The notes: generated from the letters alone by a model not told the origin. Counted from the stretch's first letter, positions 43,852 through 52,796 are shown. The stretch: 64,000 nucleotides of DNA from an uncultured Pelagibacteraceae bacterium (GCA_902540275.1 CACBMB010000001.1:62001-126000); one strand, 5' to 3'. Program-made: numbers and translations.

Positions 43852-44905
43852 TAATTTTTTTGAAATTAATGACGTAGATTTTAATGTAAGTGGTAAAGCT
43901 AAAGTTAAAAATGTTTCTTTTTCAATTGAAAACGAAGGTGATATAATATGTCTTTTAGGTCCATCCGGTATCGGAAAAACAACTATACTAAGAACAATTG
44001 CTGGGCTAGAAAAGATTAAAAAAGGCACAATCAAATTAAATGGAAAAACACTCTCTTCTAATAAGATTAATGTAGAGCCTGAGGAGAGAAATATATCACT
44101 TGCATTCCAGGATAATAGTTTATTTCCTCATTATACAATTGAAAAAAATATTTTATTAGGTTCAGATAGAAATAAAGAAAATAAAAAACAAAAACTAAAC
44201 TTAAAAGAGATAATAGATTTACTTGATATTTTTCATATATTAAATAAATATCCTCATGAAGTGAGTGCTGGTGAAGCACAACGAGCTTCACTTGCAAGAT
44301 CTCTTTTATCTCAACCTGATCTTTTATTATTAGATGAACCATTATCAAATGTTGACCAGAGTTTTAAAGAAGAAATTCAGGTAAGAATTAAAAAAATTTT
44401 AAATCAATTAAAAATTACAACAATTATAGTTACACACGATTCATATGAAGCATTTTATTTAGGATCGAAGTGTGGAATAATTTTGAATCAAGAACTTAAA
44501 CAGTATGATGATCCTTATAAAGTTTATCATTTTCCAAACTCTGTAGAGGTTGTAAACTTTTTAAATAGAGGCATATTAGTTCCTGCTAAAGTAACGGGAA
44601 AAAATACTTTAGAAAACTTAGATTTGGGGACTATTGAGGGAAATTTTATTAAGGAATATCCTAAGGGTTCAATTGTTCAGTTGTTACTTCAGCCAGAGGA
44701 TTTAGAGCATGATGATAAAAGTAATCTTAAACTTGAGGTAGTGGATAGAAAATTTAGAGGAACAAATTTTATCTATACTTTAAAAACTTCTAGTAATACT
44801 TTAATACCTGTATTTGTTCATTCTCATCATATTCATCAACATGAGGTAGATGAAAAATTTGGAATAAAAAGACCAATTCATATTGAACATATAGTTTGTT
44901 TTTAA
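43844..44905 (+). CDS. Iron(III) ABC importer ATPase
   Basis: This 353-residue ATPase has Walker A GPSGIGKTT (about 42-50), the signature VSAGEAQR (a variant of LSGGQ), Walker B LLLLDEP and H-loop IIVTHD. A C-terminal regulatory TOBE-like domain follows. It completes the Fur-boxed iron importer. The next gene, azlC, is only 16 bases away and could share the transcript. Confidence 0.92.
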   Translation: MSNNFFEINDVDFNVSGKAKVKNVSFSIENEGDIICLLGPSGIGKTTILRTIAGLEKIKKGTIKLNGKTLSSNKINVEPEERNISLAFQDNSLFPHYTIEKNILLGSDRNKENKKQKLNLKEIIDLLDIFHILNKYPHEVSAGEAQRASLARSLLSQPDLLLLDEPLSNVDQSFKEEIQVRIKKILNQLKITTIIVTHDSYEAFYLGSKCGIILNQELKQYDDPYKVYHFPNSVEVVNFLNRGILVPAKVTGKNTLENLDLGTIEGNFIKEYPKGSIVQLLLQPEDLEHDDKSNLKLEVVDRKFRGTNFIYTLKTSSNTLIPVFVHSHHIHQHEVDEKFGIKRPIHIEHIVCF

Positions 44906-44921
44906 TAAGAGTCTTTTAAAA

Positions 44922-45617
44922 ATGAACAGTAATTTTAAAGTTTTTATAAAAGGTATTATTGATGTCAGTCCATTAATGATACCGGTTGTTCCATTTGGTT
45001 TAATTTTTGGAGTTTTAGCTATTGATGTTGGTTTTAGTCCTTTAGAAACAATGGGAATGTCATTAATAGTTTTTGGTGGTGCATCTCAAATTGTGCTTTT
45101 ACAATTATTTTCTGGAGGGGCGTCATCATTAGTAATTATTAGTTCAGTTGGTGCTGTTAACTCACGCCATCTTCTTTATGGTGCTGTTGTATCTGAACAT
45201 TTATCAGATTTAAAATTAATTTGGAAAATCGTTATTTCATATTTCTTAATTGATCAAGCATATGCAATATCAAATGGGTATTTAAAGAAAAATAAAGATC
45301 AAAATAGATATTTTCATTTAGTTGGTGCTGGTGCAACATGTTGGGTTATTTGGCAATCAACTACTTTTTTAGGAATCATACTTGGTGCAGCAATACCTGA
45401 AAAACTTGGTTTAAGTTTTGCCGTTCCTTTAACATTTTTAGCCCTCTTAGTTAATGATTTTAGAAAATTTATAAATGTTATTGTTATAATTGTTTCAGGA
45501 TTAGTTGCTACACTTGGATATAATTATATTCCATTCAAAGCCTATGCAATAGTTGCCGGCTTAACAGGTCTATTCGCAGCAATGATATTAACAAAAATGG
45601 TTAAAACTAATGAGTAA
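44922..45617 (+). CDS. azlC: AzlC-family amino-acid exporter, large subunit
   Basis: This 231-residue multispan membrane protein contains PVVPFGLIFGVLAIDVGFSP near the N-terminus and GGASQIVLLQLF, the AzlC hallmarks. AzlC/AzlD pairs export branched-chain amino acids. It overlaps azlD by 8 bases. Confidence 0.9.
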   Translation: MNSNFKVFIKGIIDVSPLMIPVVPFGLIFGVLAIDVGFSPLETMGMSLIVFGGASQIVLLQLFSGGASSLVIISSVGAVNSRHLLYGAVVSEHLSDLKLIWKIVISYFLIDQAYAISNGYLKKNKDQNRYFHLVGAGATCWVIWQSTTFLGIILGAAIPEKLGLSFAVPLTFLALLVNDFRKFINVIVIIVSGLVATLGYNYIPFKAYAIVAGLTGLFAAMILTKMVKTNE

Positions 45618-45924
45618 TTGGGCTTTGATAATATATTGTGGATTGATTACCTATCTTACAAGATTTTCAATGATAGCATTAATAAAAAAAGAAATGTTCA
45701 ATGACAGGATAAGAGAGATTTTATCCTATGTACCTTCTGCTATATTTCCTGCAATCATATTTCCAGCAATTTTTTTGGATAATACTGCATCATTTCAATT
45801 AGAAGATAATCCAAAAATTATTGCAGCAATAATAGCAACAATAATTGGAATTTTTTCAAGAAGTATTATTGCGACAATTTTTTCAGGATTAGCATCTTAT
45901 TGGTTTATAATATTTGTTATATAA
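45610..45924 (+). CDS. azlD: AzlD-family small subunit of amino-acid exporter
   Basis: This 104-residue protein has three or four membrane helices. The segments LITYLTRFSMIAL and YVPSAIFPAIIFPAIFL are typical of AzlD. It is coupled to azlC by overlap, as is usual for the pair. Confidence 0.87.
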   Translation: MSNWALIIYCGLITYLTRFSMIALIKKEMFNDRIREILSYVPSAIFPAIIFPAIFLDNTASFQLEDNPKIIAAIIATIIGIFSRSIIATIFSGLASYWFIIFVI

Positions 45925-45931
45925 ATTACCT

Positions 45932-46300
45932 ATGAAAAAAATTTTTATATTTATTTTTTGTATACTTATTTTCAATAATGCCTCAATTGCTAAAGAAACA
46001 ACTTTTAATAAAAATTTATTTGATAAAGCTCAATCCGAGGGAAAAATTGTAATAGTTAGCTCTTGGATTAAATACTGCACATCTTGCGCTAGTCAAATGA
46101 AGGTTTTAGATAAAGCTAAAAATGATTTTGAAAATATTGAATATTTTAAATTTGATGTCAGAAATAAAGAAATAGCTAATTTATTAAATGTTCAGTATCA
46201 AACAACGCTTTTAATTTTCAAAAACAATAAAGAGATTTATAGAAGTGTTGGTGAAACAAGCAAAGATTTAATTTATAAAGCTATACAATCTTCAATTTAG
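45932..46300 (+). CDS. Periplasmic thioredoxin-fold protein
   Basis: The ATG at 45932 starts a signal peptide (MKKIFIFIFCILIFNNASIA) followed by about 100 mature residues. The redox motif is CTSC in SSWIKYCTSCASQMK, and the C-terminal half has the thioredoxin cis-proline region as VQYQTTLLIFK, where the proline is replaced by threonine. A DsbD/TlpA-like periplasmic reductant is the likely role. An in-frame start 18 bases earlier overlaps azlD. Confidence 0.72.
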   Translation: MKKIFIFIFCILIFNNASIAKETTFNKNLFDKAQSEGKIVIVSSWIKYCTSCASQMKVLDKAKNDFENIEYFKFDVRNKEIANLLNVQYQTTLLIFKNNKEIYRSVGETSKDLIYKAIQSSI

Positions 46301-46301
46301 A

Positions 46302-46982
46302 TTAATTACCTAAATTTATATTTTTTGATACATTAAAATCAATTTGATCAGGTTTTTTTAAATTAAGATTATTCATAATTTCAATATATTCATCAACACT
46401 GCTAACTTGTAATCTTGGATTTTGTTTTTTTTCTTTTCCAATCGTACTAACTTTTTCACCTTTATAATCATGAGCAGGATATAGAAGAGTTTCCTCTGGT
46501 AATTTTAAAAGTTTATTAAATATTGAATTGTAAGCATCTTTTGAACTACCATTTTGAAAGTCTGTTCGACCAGTTCCATTAATTAATAATGTATCTCCTG
46601 AAAAAAGGTAATTATTCATTAAAAAACTATAACTATCAGATGTATGTCCTGGAGTATACATGGCTCTAATTTTGAGATTATCTAAGTTAACATACTCGTC
46701 ATCTTTTACTTTAATTTCTACTGACTCTGCTGGAGTGTGTGCACCCATAATTGTTGTACATTTAGTAATATTTTTTAACTTCGATGCCCCAGTCACGTGG
46801 TCGGCATGAATGTGAGTATCAATAACTTTTACTAATTTAAGATCCAAATCTTTAAGTAAATTAATATATTCTGTAACATTTTCTATAACGGGATCAATTA
46901 TTAATGCTTCTCTACCTTTTCCTGAGGAAATTAAATAAGTATAAGTCGACGATTTTGCATCGAATAATTGTTTAAAAATCAT
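46302..46982 (-). CDS. Persulfide dioxygenase (ETHE1)-like metallo-beta-lactamase protein
   Basis: The ATG at 46982 gives 226 residues starting MIFKQLFD; a longer in-frame start at 47018 adds a hydrophobic leader that is probably not translated. The metal motif THIHADH is present, as are YTPGHTSDS and FSGDTLLINGTGRTDFQNG, the last typical of ETHE1-like persulfide dioxygenases. It would oxidise glutathione persulfide to sulfite, handling sulfide from methanethiol or cysteine breakdown. Confidence 0.82.
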   Translation of the reverse strand: MIFKQLFDAKSSTYTYLISSGKGREALIIDPVIENVTEYINLLKDLDLKLVKVIDTHIHADHVTGASKLKNITKCTTIMGAHTPAESVEIKVKDDEYVNLDNLKIRAMYTPGHTSDSYSFLMNNYLFSGDTLLINGTGRTDFQNGSSKDAYNSIFNKLLKLPEETLLYPAHDYKGEKVSTIGKEKKQNPRLQVSSVDEYIEIMNNLNLKKPDQIDFNVSKNINLGN

Positions 46983-47052
46983 TAATTTATAATAACATAT
47001 AAGTACAAATTGACCCATTGTTAATAAAGAAATTAATTATATTTTTTTAATA

Positions 47053-47556
47053 ATGAAATTTCTAAAAACTCTGTTTGTACTAATATTTTTCACTTCATTT
47101 GCCTATGCAGATAAAAATATGAAGATAGGATCCAAAGGTAAAGAAAGCGAAGTATCTCGAGTAATCAAGGTTGTAATGTACGATAACTATTATGAGCCAA
47201 ATCAATTTCAATTTAAATCAGGTGAAACGATTAAGTTTCAAGTTGAAAATGCAGGTATGCTTGTCCACGAGTTTAACATCGCAAATAAAATGATGCATAT
47301 GAAGCATCAACCTGAAATGCAAAAAATGGCTGAAAATGGAATTCTTCTTGCCTTTTCAATCGATAAAGAAAAAATGAAAAAAATGGCAAAGATGGATAAA
47401 TCTATGGGTCATTCACACAGTAATAGTGTTTTGTTAGAACCAAAACAAAAGGGTGAAATTATTTGGAAATTTGACAATGCTGTAAATATTGAAATAGCAT
47501 GCAATGTTCCAGGTCATTATCAAGCTGGTATGATCGCTAAAGCTAATGTAGATTAA
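47053..47556 (+). CDS. Exported cupredoxin
   Basis: This 167-residue protein has a signal peptide (MKFLKTLFVLIFFTSFAYA). The type-1 copper ligands are visible: His in LVHEFNI, Cys and His in ACNVPGHYQAGM, and the final Met. A Met/His-rich insert (NKMMHMKHQPEMQKMAENG) lies between and may bind further copper. It resembles copper-resistance or plastocyanin-like periplasmic proteins. A DUF4396 membrane protein follows after 4 bases. Confidence 0.82.
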   Translation: MKFLKTLFVLIFFTSFAYADKNMKIGSKGKESEVSRVIKVVMYDNYYEPNQFQFKSGETIKFQVENAGMLVHEFNIANKMMHMKHQPEMQKMAENGILLAFSIDKEKMKKMAKMDKSMGHSHSNSVLLEPKQKGEIIWKFDNAVNIEIACNVPGHYQAGMIAKANVD

Positions 47557-47560
47557 TCTA

Positions 47561-48007
47561 ATGGATAACACTGCAGATACCAATTTTAATTGGTCTTGCA
47601 AACATACTTGGAAAAGAAGTGCTAAAAATACTTCCTGGTGCTTATTAGGTTGTGCTATTGGAGATTTTGGTACAATTCTATTTTTTCAACTAACAGATAT
47701 TCCATTTCCACTCCTAGGAATAATGATATTGGCAATTATAAATGGTTTAATTACTAGTATAATTTTAGAGACGATAGTTTTAATGAAACAAAATTTAGAT
47801 TTTTTAAAAGCTTTTAAGACAGCTATGGGAATGAGTTTTATATCAATGATTAGTATGGAAATTACAATGAATTTTACAGATTATCTTTTAACTGGAGGAG
47901 CTATTTTAACTTGGTGGATAATTCCAATTATGCTTTTAGTTGGTTTTTTAACCCCATGGCCTTATAATTATTGGAGACTAAAGAAATTTGGAATTGCGTG
48001 TCATTAA
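47561..48007 (+). CDS. DUF4396 membrane protein
   Basis: This 148-residue protein has four hydrophobic helices. The opening HTWKRSAKNTSWCLLGCAIGDFG and the end WWIIPIMLLVGFLTPWPYNYWRL match what I know of DUF4396. Conserved acidic and methionine residues (MISMEITMNFTD) lie in a membrane segment. Family members often neighbour copper or cupredoxin genes, as here, but their function is unproven. Confidence 0.72.
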   Translation: MDNTADTNFNWSCKHTWKRSAKNTSWCLLGCAIGDFGTILFFQLTDIPFPLLGIMILAIINGLITSIILETIVLMKQNLDFLKAFKTAMGMSFISMISMEITMNFTDYLLTGGAILTWWIIPIMLLVGFLTPWPYNYWRLKKFGIACH

Positions 48008-48780
48008 AAAATTGGGACAATAAAACTTGGCTTTCCTCAAAAAAATATATTCAATCATTTCTTATTTTTTTACTTAAACAAATTAAATTAAAAAAAGACT
48101 CCCAAATATTAGACATTGGTTGTGGAAGAGGAAAAATTATAGGAACATTATTTTCAAAATTGAGATTAAGATATAGACCAATTGGAATTGATTTAGAAAG
48201 ACATAAAGATAGAGATAAAAGATTTAGTTTCAAAAGAATACATGCAATCAGTTATTTAAAACAGAATAAAAAGAAATATGATCTAATTTTGATTAAACAA
48301 ACTATTCATTTTTTAAATTTTAACGATATAAAAAGATTACTTTTTCTTTGTAAAAAAAGTCTTAAAGATGGAGGTAAAATATTGATATTCACTTTAGAAA
48401 CCTCAAATAATGAAATTCCTACATTTCCTTTAATGAAAAAAAAACTTAGATTCTCTCTAAATCGAGATAAGAAAATGATTAGATTTATCTCAAAACTTTA
48501 TCCTAAAATTAAAAAAAGAAAGTTTTTGTTTAAAGTGAAAATATCGAAGAATAATTACATAAAAATGATAAAAAATAGATATATTTCAACATTATTAGAT
48601 TTAAGCTCTAATGAAATTTTAAAAGGTATTAATGAAATTCAACTAAAATATAAGAAAATGTTGAATTTTAACGATAAATTAACCTGTCTAATTATAGATA
48701 AACAACTCAAATTTCTTAAGGGTTCGCTCTTTCGTTCTCCAACCAAAAGAGCTCCCTTAAGTCGCCTTATTGGCATTTAA
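47998..48780 (+). CDS. Class I SAM-dependent methyltransferase
   Basis: I prefer the GTG at 47998 (overlapping the DUF4396 stop) over an upstream in-frame TTG at 47971. The protein has about 260 residues. Motif I reads ILDIGCGRGKIIG and the acidic strand end is GIDLERH. The C-terminal third is lysine-rich and helical. The last 20 or so residues are encoded inside a GC-rich hairpin element, so they may not be part of the ancestral protein. The substrate is unknown. Confidence 0.7.
   Translation: MSLKNWDNKTWLSSKKYIQSFLIFLLKQIKLKKDSQILDIGCGRGKIIGTLFSKLRLRYRPIGIDLERHKDRDKRFSFKRIHAISYLKQNKKKYDLILIKQTIHFLNFNDIKRLLFLCKKSLKDGGKILIFTLETSNNEIPTFPLMKKKLRFSLNRDKKMIRFISKLYPKIKKRKFLFKVKISKNNYIKMIKNRYISTLLDLSSNEILKGINEIQLKYKKMLNFNDKLTCLIIDKQLKFLKGSLFRSPTKRAPLSRLIGI
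48715..48761. other. GC-rich two-step hairpin at the end of the methyltransferase gene
   Basis: CTTAAGGG (48715-48722) pairs with CCCTTAAG (48754-48761), and inside it GCTCTTT (48726-48732) pairs with AAAGAGC (48746-48752). This makes 15 base pairs with a small internal loop. By hand count the stretch 48715-48780 is about 44% G+C, well above the surroundings. It overlaps coding sequence and looks like structured RNA on either strand. Confidence 0.6.
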
Positions 48781-48804
48781 GTCCGAATGGACTTTAAGTT
48801 TTTT
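48777..48804 (+). terminator. Terminator of the cupredoxin-DUF4396-methyltransferase operon
   Basis: AAGTCC and GGACTT form a stem (48779-48784 with 48789-48794) with a GAAT loop, extended by TTA/TAA with one bulge. T6 follows at 48799-48804. It starts at the methyltransferase stop codon. Confidence 0.75.
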
Positions 48805-48837
48805 GATTTCGTTTTTATGAAGTATAAAGCTAGCCAG

Positions 48838-48880
48838 CTAAGTGTCAGGTGGCATTGGATTCATTAAATTTACCTCCTTA
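48838..48880 (-). other. Shine-Dalgarno plus eight-codon leader-like frame
   Basis: On the minus strand a perfect AAGGAGG lies 8 bases before an ATG (48864) that encodes MNPMPPDT and then TAG (48838-48840). Past the stop the frame stays open for 26 more codons to a TAA. Such a strong ribosome site is rare in this window. It may be a leader peptide, a gene remnant, or part of an RNA element. Confidence 0.35.
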
Positions 48881-48902
48881 AATATAAAAATAATTTTTGA
48901 AG

Positions 48903-48961
48903 AGGTTGTATTCAATTAATTTATTTGTGTTTATTTAAAATATATTTCTTGAATACAACCT
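48903..48961. repeat. Perfect 13-bp inverted repeat with 33-base AT-rich loop
   Basis: AGGTTGTATTCAA (48903-48915) is the exact reverse complement of TTGAATACAACCT (48949-48961). It lies in a non-coding stretch upstream of the minus-strand leader-like frame and 94 bases upstream of the 59-residue gene on the plus strand. Its function is unknown; an operator or RNA stem are both possible. Confidence 0.65.
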
Positions 48962-49054
48962 TACTGTTTAATATTATTCGCAAATCAAAAAAAAATTCAC
49001 CTAAAAATAGAAATTTATATTTGCATTACATTTAAATTTAGATAATCTTTAGTC

Positions 49055-49234
49055 ATGAGATATATTACTGGTCTAATTAACTTAATTTTAAGTTTAATTG
49101 TTTCAACAATCATAATTTATGCAATAAATTTTATTGCTGGCTTTGCCGGTGCTGATTATTCATTTACAAATGGTGAAGTATTTGTAATTTGGATTTTGAT
49201 GGCGATCCTTGTAAATAATTGTTTTAATAAATAA
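49055..49234 (+). CDS. Small two-helix membrane protein (59 aa)
   Basis: The ATG at 49055 opens a 59-codon frame with hydrophobic helices at about 5-24 and 41-55, joined by AGFAGADYSFTNGE. It precedes the 98-residue gene by 9 bases on the same strand. I do not recognise it, but its composition is that of a genuine membrane protein. Confidence 0.6.
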   Translation: MRYITGLINLILSLIVSTIIIYAINFIAGFAGADYSFTNGEVFVIWILMAILVNNCFNK

Positions 49235-49243
49235 TTATTCTCT

Positions 49244-49540
49244 ATGAAAAATTCAGTTAAAACTGATGATGTGATTTTTAATTTTTTTAAACAAATCTGT
49301 GATGAAAAAAACGATAAAAAATGTGTTGAACTAGGTAATAACTGGATTCATGCTATGGAAATGAATTTGAGTAAAATGGAAGCTAATTTAGACGAAAAAG
49401 ACAGGATAAAACACAAAGAAGATATTCAAAATAATCGAGATCATCTTAATAGTATGAAAGGAAAAAATTCCTCAGATTGGAGAGAATATGCAACAAAATG
49501 TATGATCGAAATAATGGACAATAAAAACAAAATAGATTAG
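49244..49540 (+). CDS. Small soluble protein of unknown function (98 aa)
   Basis: This is a highly charged, helical 98-residue protein with three cysteines (QICDEKND, KKCVEL, TKCMIEI) and a coiled-coil-like middle (MEANLDEKDRIKHKEDI). It has no signal or membrane segment. It lies just ahead of the TPP riboswitch, with no terminator between. I do not recognise the family. Confidence 0.6.
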   Translation: MKNSVKTDDVIFNFFKQICDEKNDKKCVELGNNWIHAMEMNLSKMEANLDEKDRIKHKEDIQNNRDHLNSMKGKNSSDWREYATKCMIEIMDNKNKID

Positions 49541-49547
49541 AAATTAA

Positions 49548-49613
49548 TAAAGGGGTGTCTTAACAGACTGAGATTAAACCCTAAGAACCTGTCCGGTAAT
49601 TCAGAAAGGGAAA
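49548..49613 (+). promoter_or_regulatory. TPP (THI-box) riboswitch
   Basis: The conserved THI-box blocks are present in order: GGGGTG, CTGAGA, ACCC, GAACCTG and the closing AGGGA. P3 forms from GTCT/AGAC. The closing purine block ends 4 bases before the start codon of the SSS transporter, so the aptamer contains the ribosome-binding region. TPP binding should therefore block translation directly. Confidence 0.93.
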
Positions 49614-51056
49614 ATGGATAAAATATATTTTATAAGTCAATCAACTTCACTGTTATTAGTAATTATAATAAGTTTAATATTTGCTTTTTTAGGTATTTAT
49701 CATTCAAAAAAAAACCAAGGACTTAATAATTATCTTACTGCTAATAGAAATATTGGACTATTCTCTTTAACAACTAGTTTAACCGCATCTGCATTGGGAG
49801 CATGGATTTTATTTGGACCCACATCTGCTGCATCGTGGGGAGGAATAGGTGCAATTATTGGATATTCTTTAGGAACTGCCTTTCCAATGTTCTTTTTAAT
49901 TTATTTAGGAAAAAAAATTAGAAATCAATTTCCAAAAGGATCTTCATTAATTGAATTTTTGAGAAAAAAATTTGGAAAAAGTTTATTTAAACTTATTTTA
50001 CTAATGACTATTTTTTATATGTTTATTTTTTTATGTGCTGAAGTTACCGCTGTAGCAGTTTTAATTAATTATATATCAGGTACAGAACTCTGGATTACTG
50101 CTTTAATAGTTTTGTTATCTACTTTGGTATACACATTATACGGTGGTTTAAAGGCTTCAATATTTACAGATAATATTCAAATGGTTGTAATTTTAATTTT
50201 ATTATTAATTTCATTCACATATATTAACTCTTTCATAGGTTCTCAATTTTCTTTTGATTTTATTAAAGAAAAAAAACCTCACCTTCTAAGTGGTTCATAT
50301 ATTCCAAATTATACTGCTGGTTTAACTTTTTTTATTGCAGTTGCTGCTACAAATTTATTTCATCAAGGTAATTGGCAAAGAGTTTATGCTGCAAAAAATT
50401 TTAATACATTGAAAAAAAGTTTGATTATTTCTTTTTTCACAATAATACCGGTTGTTTTTTTTATGGGATTTACAGGATTAGTTTCTTATTCAATAGACCC
50501 CTCCATAAGGCCGGATCTTAGTTTTTTTTCATTATTACTAAAAGAACAAACTGCTTTCTTATCTTTAGTTGTAATTTTTCTTGGACTTGCTTTGACAATT
50601 TCAACAATTGATACTTTGATTAATGCAATATCAAGCTTAATCGTAGTAGACGGCAAGGCTACTTTTAATCTTAATAAAAAAATTAATTATTTAAGATTTT
50701 CCAAATACATAATAATATTTTTATCTATAATTTGTTTTGTAATTGCCTCTAAAGGTTTTGATATTTTATATTTATTTTTATTAGCAGACTTATTTTGTTG
50801 TGCTTTTGTTTTGACTGTTTTTTTTAGTTTTTATAATAAAAATATTAATGAGAAAACTGCCTATGTTTCAATTATAATTGGTTTAATTGGTGGATTTTTA
50901 ATGTTTCCGACACCTGATTTTTCTCAAAGCTTATTGGTTGGAATTTTATTACCAAAAGAATTATTTGCACCTTTTATTTCTCAACAACTGTTGTTTTTGT
51001 CTTTTATTGTAGCAACTTTTCTACCATTTTTGATTTTTCAAGCTAAAAAGTTTTAG
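49614..51056 (+). CDS. thiV: SSS-family transporter under TPP riboswitch control (ThiV-like)
   Basis: This 480-residue sodium:solute symporter has about 13 membrane helices. Core segments are TASALGAWILFGPTSAASWGG (about 60-80) and TLYGGLKASIFTDNIQ. A TPP riboswitch ends at its start codon. In SAR11 an SSS transporter with such a riboswitch was proposed to take up the thiamin pyrimidine precursor HMP, which these cells require. The name rests on that riboswitch link; substrate evidence is indirect. Confidence 0.87.
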   Translation: MDKIYFISQSTSLLLVIIISLIFAFLGIYHSKKNQGLNNYLTANRNIGLFSLTTSLTASALGAWILFGPTSAASWGGIGAIIGYSLGTAFPMFFLIYLGKKIRNQFPKGSSLIEFLRKKFGKSLFKLILLMTIFYMFIFLCAEVTAVAVLINYISGTELWITALIVLLSTLVYTLYGGLKASIFTDNIQMVVILILLLISFTYINSFIGSQFSFDFIKEKKPHLLSGSYIPNYTAGLTFFIAVAATNLFHQGNWQRVYAAKNFNTLKKSLIISFFTIIPVVFFMGFTGLVSYSIDPSIRPDLSFFSLLLKEQTAFLSLVVIFLGLALTISTIDTLINAISSLIVVDGKATFNLNKKINYLRFSKYIIIFLSIICFVIASKGFDILYLFLLADLFCCAFVLTVFFSFYNKNINEKTAYVSIIIGLIGGFLMFPTPDFSQSLLVGILLPKELFAPFISQQLLFLSFIVATFLPFLIFQAKKF

Positions 51057-51103
51057 AATAACTCAATTGTATTAATCAAATTAATAGCTATATATCTTTT
51101 TTC

Positions 51104-52039
51104 ATGAGACAAAACCAAATAATAATAAACAATCTTTACAAAGTTTATGATAATGGCTTCAATGCTTTAAAAAATATAAGTTTAAATATTCAAAAAGGTG
51201 AAATTTTTGCAATGTTAGGTCCTAATGGAGCTGGTAAAACAACTTTAATAAGCATTATTTGTGGAATAGTAAATCCAACTTCAGGAAAAGTTAGCGTAGA
51301 TGATTATGATATTGTTAATGAATATAGAGAAACTAGATCAAGAATTGGTTTAGTTCCTCAAGAATTAACATTAGAACAATTTGAAACTGTTTTTAATAAT
51401 GTATCTTATTCTAGAGGGCTATATGGAAAAAAACCTGACCCCAGTCATATAGAAAAAATTTTAAAACAATTAAGCTTGTGGGATAAAAAAGATCTAAAAC
51501 TTCGACAATTATCAGGTGGAATGAAACGTAGAGTATTAATCGCTAAAGCTCTATCTCATGAACCATCTATTCTATTTTTAGATGAACCAACTGCTGGAGT
51601 CGACGTTGAACTTAGAAAAGAAATGTGGAAAGTTGTAGAAAATTTAAGGAAAACTGGTGTAACAATAATTTTAACCACGCACTATATTGAAGAAGCAGAA
51701 GCTATAGCTGACCGGGTTGGAGTAATAAACCAAGGAGAAATTATTGTTGTAGACGATACAAAAGAATTATTAAAAAAAATGGGACATAAAAAATTGACAG
51801 TAGAATTGCAAGAAAAAGTTAATGAAATTCCTTCATCACTTCATAAATATAATTTATCTATGGGAACAAATAAAATGAGTTTAAATTATACTTATAACGT
51901 TCAAGCAAAACAAACTGGAATAACAAATTTATTACAAGATCTTAAAGATGCAGGCTTAAAATTGAAAGACTTAAAAACTGAACAAAGTACATTAGAAAAG
52001 ATTTTTGTTAATTTAGTAAGGGATAAAAATGAAAATTAA
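51104..52039 (+). CDS. ABC-2 exporter ATPase
   Basis: This 311-residue ATPase has Walker [10 protein letters not shown] (about 38-46), the signature LSGGMKRR, Walker [13 protein letters not shown] and H-loop LTTHY, a DrrA/YadG-type layout. It overlaps the permease gene by 11 bases. Substrate unknown; such pairs export drugs, lipids or polysaccharides. Confidence 0.9.
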   Translation: MRQNQIIINNLYKVYDNGFNALKNISLNIQKGEIFAMLGPNGAGKTTLISIICGIVNPTSGKVSVDDYDIVNEYRETRSRIGLVPQELTLEQFETVFNNVSYSRGLYGKKPDPSHIEKILKQLSLWDKKDLKLRQLSGGMKRRVLIAKALSHEPSILFLDEPTAGVDVELRKEMWKVVENLRKTGVTIILTTHYIEEAEAIADRVGVINQGEIIVVDDTKELLKKMGHKKLTVELQEKVNEIPSSLHKYNLSMGTNKMSLNYTYNVQAKQTGITNLLQDLKDAGLKLKDLKTEQSTLEKIFVNLVRDKNEN

Positions 52040-52796
52040 TTTTCAAGCATTGAAATCAATTTATTTTCATGAAATGGATCGTTTTAGAAGAACTTTAACA
52101 CAATCGTTACTATCTCCAGTATTAACAACTTCTTTATATTTTATTGTTTTTGGATCTGTAATAGGTGGCTATGTGGAGAAAATAGACGGAATAAACTATG
52201 GATCATATATTGTTCCAGGTTTATTGATGTTAACTTTATTAACTCAATCAATAAGTAATACTTCTTTTGGAATTTTTTTTCCTAAATTTAATGGCACGAT
52301 TTATGAGATATTAGCTGCTCCAATCTCAACATTTGAAGTGGTGCTAGCATTTGTTGGTGCAGGGGCAACCAAAACATTAATTGTAAGCATAGTTATATTT
52401 ATAACCTCATTATTTTTTGTGGATGTTCAAGTTAAGTATCCATTATTAATGATTTTTTTACTTATTTTAGTAGCATTTACATTTGCACTGTTCGGATTTT
52501 TAATTGGATTAATGAGCTCCGATTTTGAACAAATGTCTATTATTCCAACATTATTTATTACCCCGATGGTGTTTCTAGGTGGGAGTTTATACTCATTGGA
52601 TATGTTACCACCATTTTGGCAAACTATTACTTATTTTAATCCGGTAGTTTATTTAATTAATGGTTTAAGATTTTCTTTTTATGGAGTTTCAGATTTTAAT
52701 ATATGGATAAGTATTGGTACGATGTTTTCTTTTTTAATAGTATGTGTGACTATAGTAATTATTCTTCTAAAAAAAGGCTATAATATCAAATCTTAA
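52029..52796 (+). CDS. ABC-2 exporter permease
   Basis: This 255-residue protein has six membrane helices and an ABC-2 signature region, with [18 protein letters not shown] and [13 protein letters not shown] in the C-terminal half, as in YadH/NodJ-type permeases. It ends in a hairpin shared with the convergent isocitrate lyase gene. Confidence 0.9.
   Translation: MKINFQALKSIYFHEMDRFRRTLTQSLLSPVLTTSLYFIVFGSVIGGYVEKIDGINYGSYIVPGLLMLTLLTQSISNTSFGIFFPKFNGTIYEILAAPISTFEVVLAFVGAGATKTLIVSIVIFITSLFFVDVQVKYPLLMIFLLILVAFTFALFGFLIGLMSSDFEQMSIIPTLFITPMVFLGGSLYSLDMLPPFWQTITYFNPVVYLINGLRFSFYGVSDFNIWISIGTMFSFLIVCVTIVIILLKKGYNIKS

Noticed and set aside
48871..48880. The plus-strand ACCTCCTTA resembles the 3' end of 16S rRNA.
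   Set aside because: The conserved rRNA sequence that should precede it is absent and no other rRNA helix is recognisable. On the minus strand it is simply a strong ribosome-binding site.
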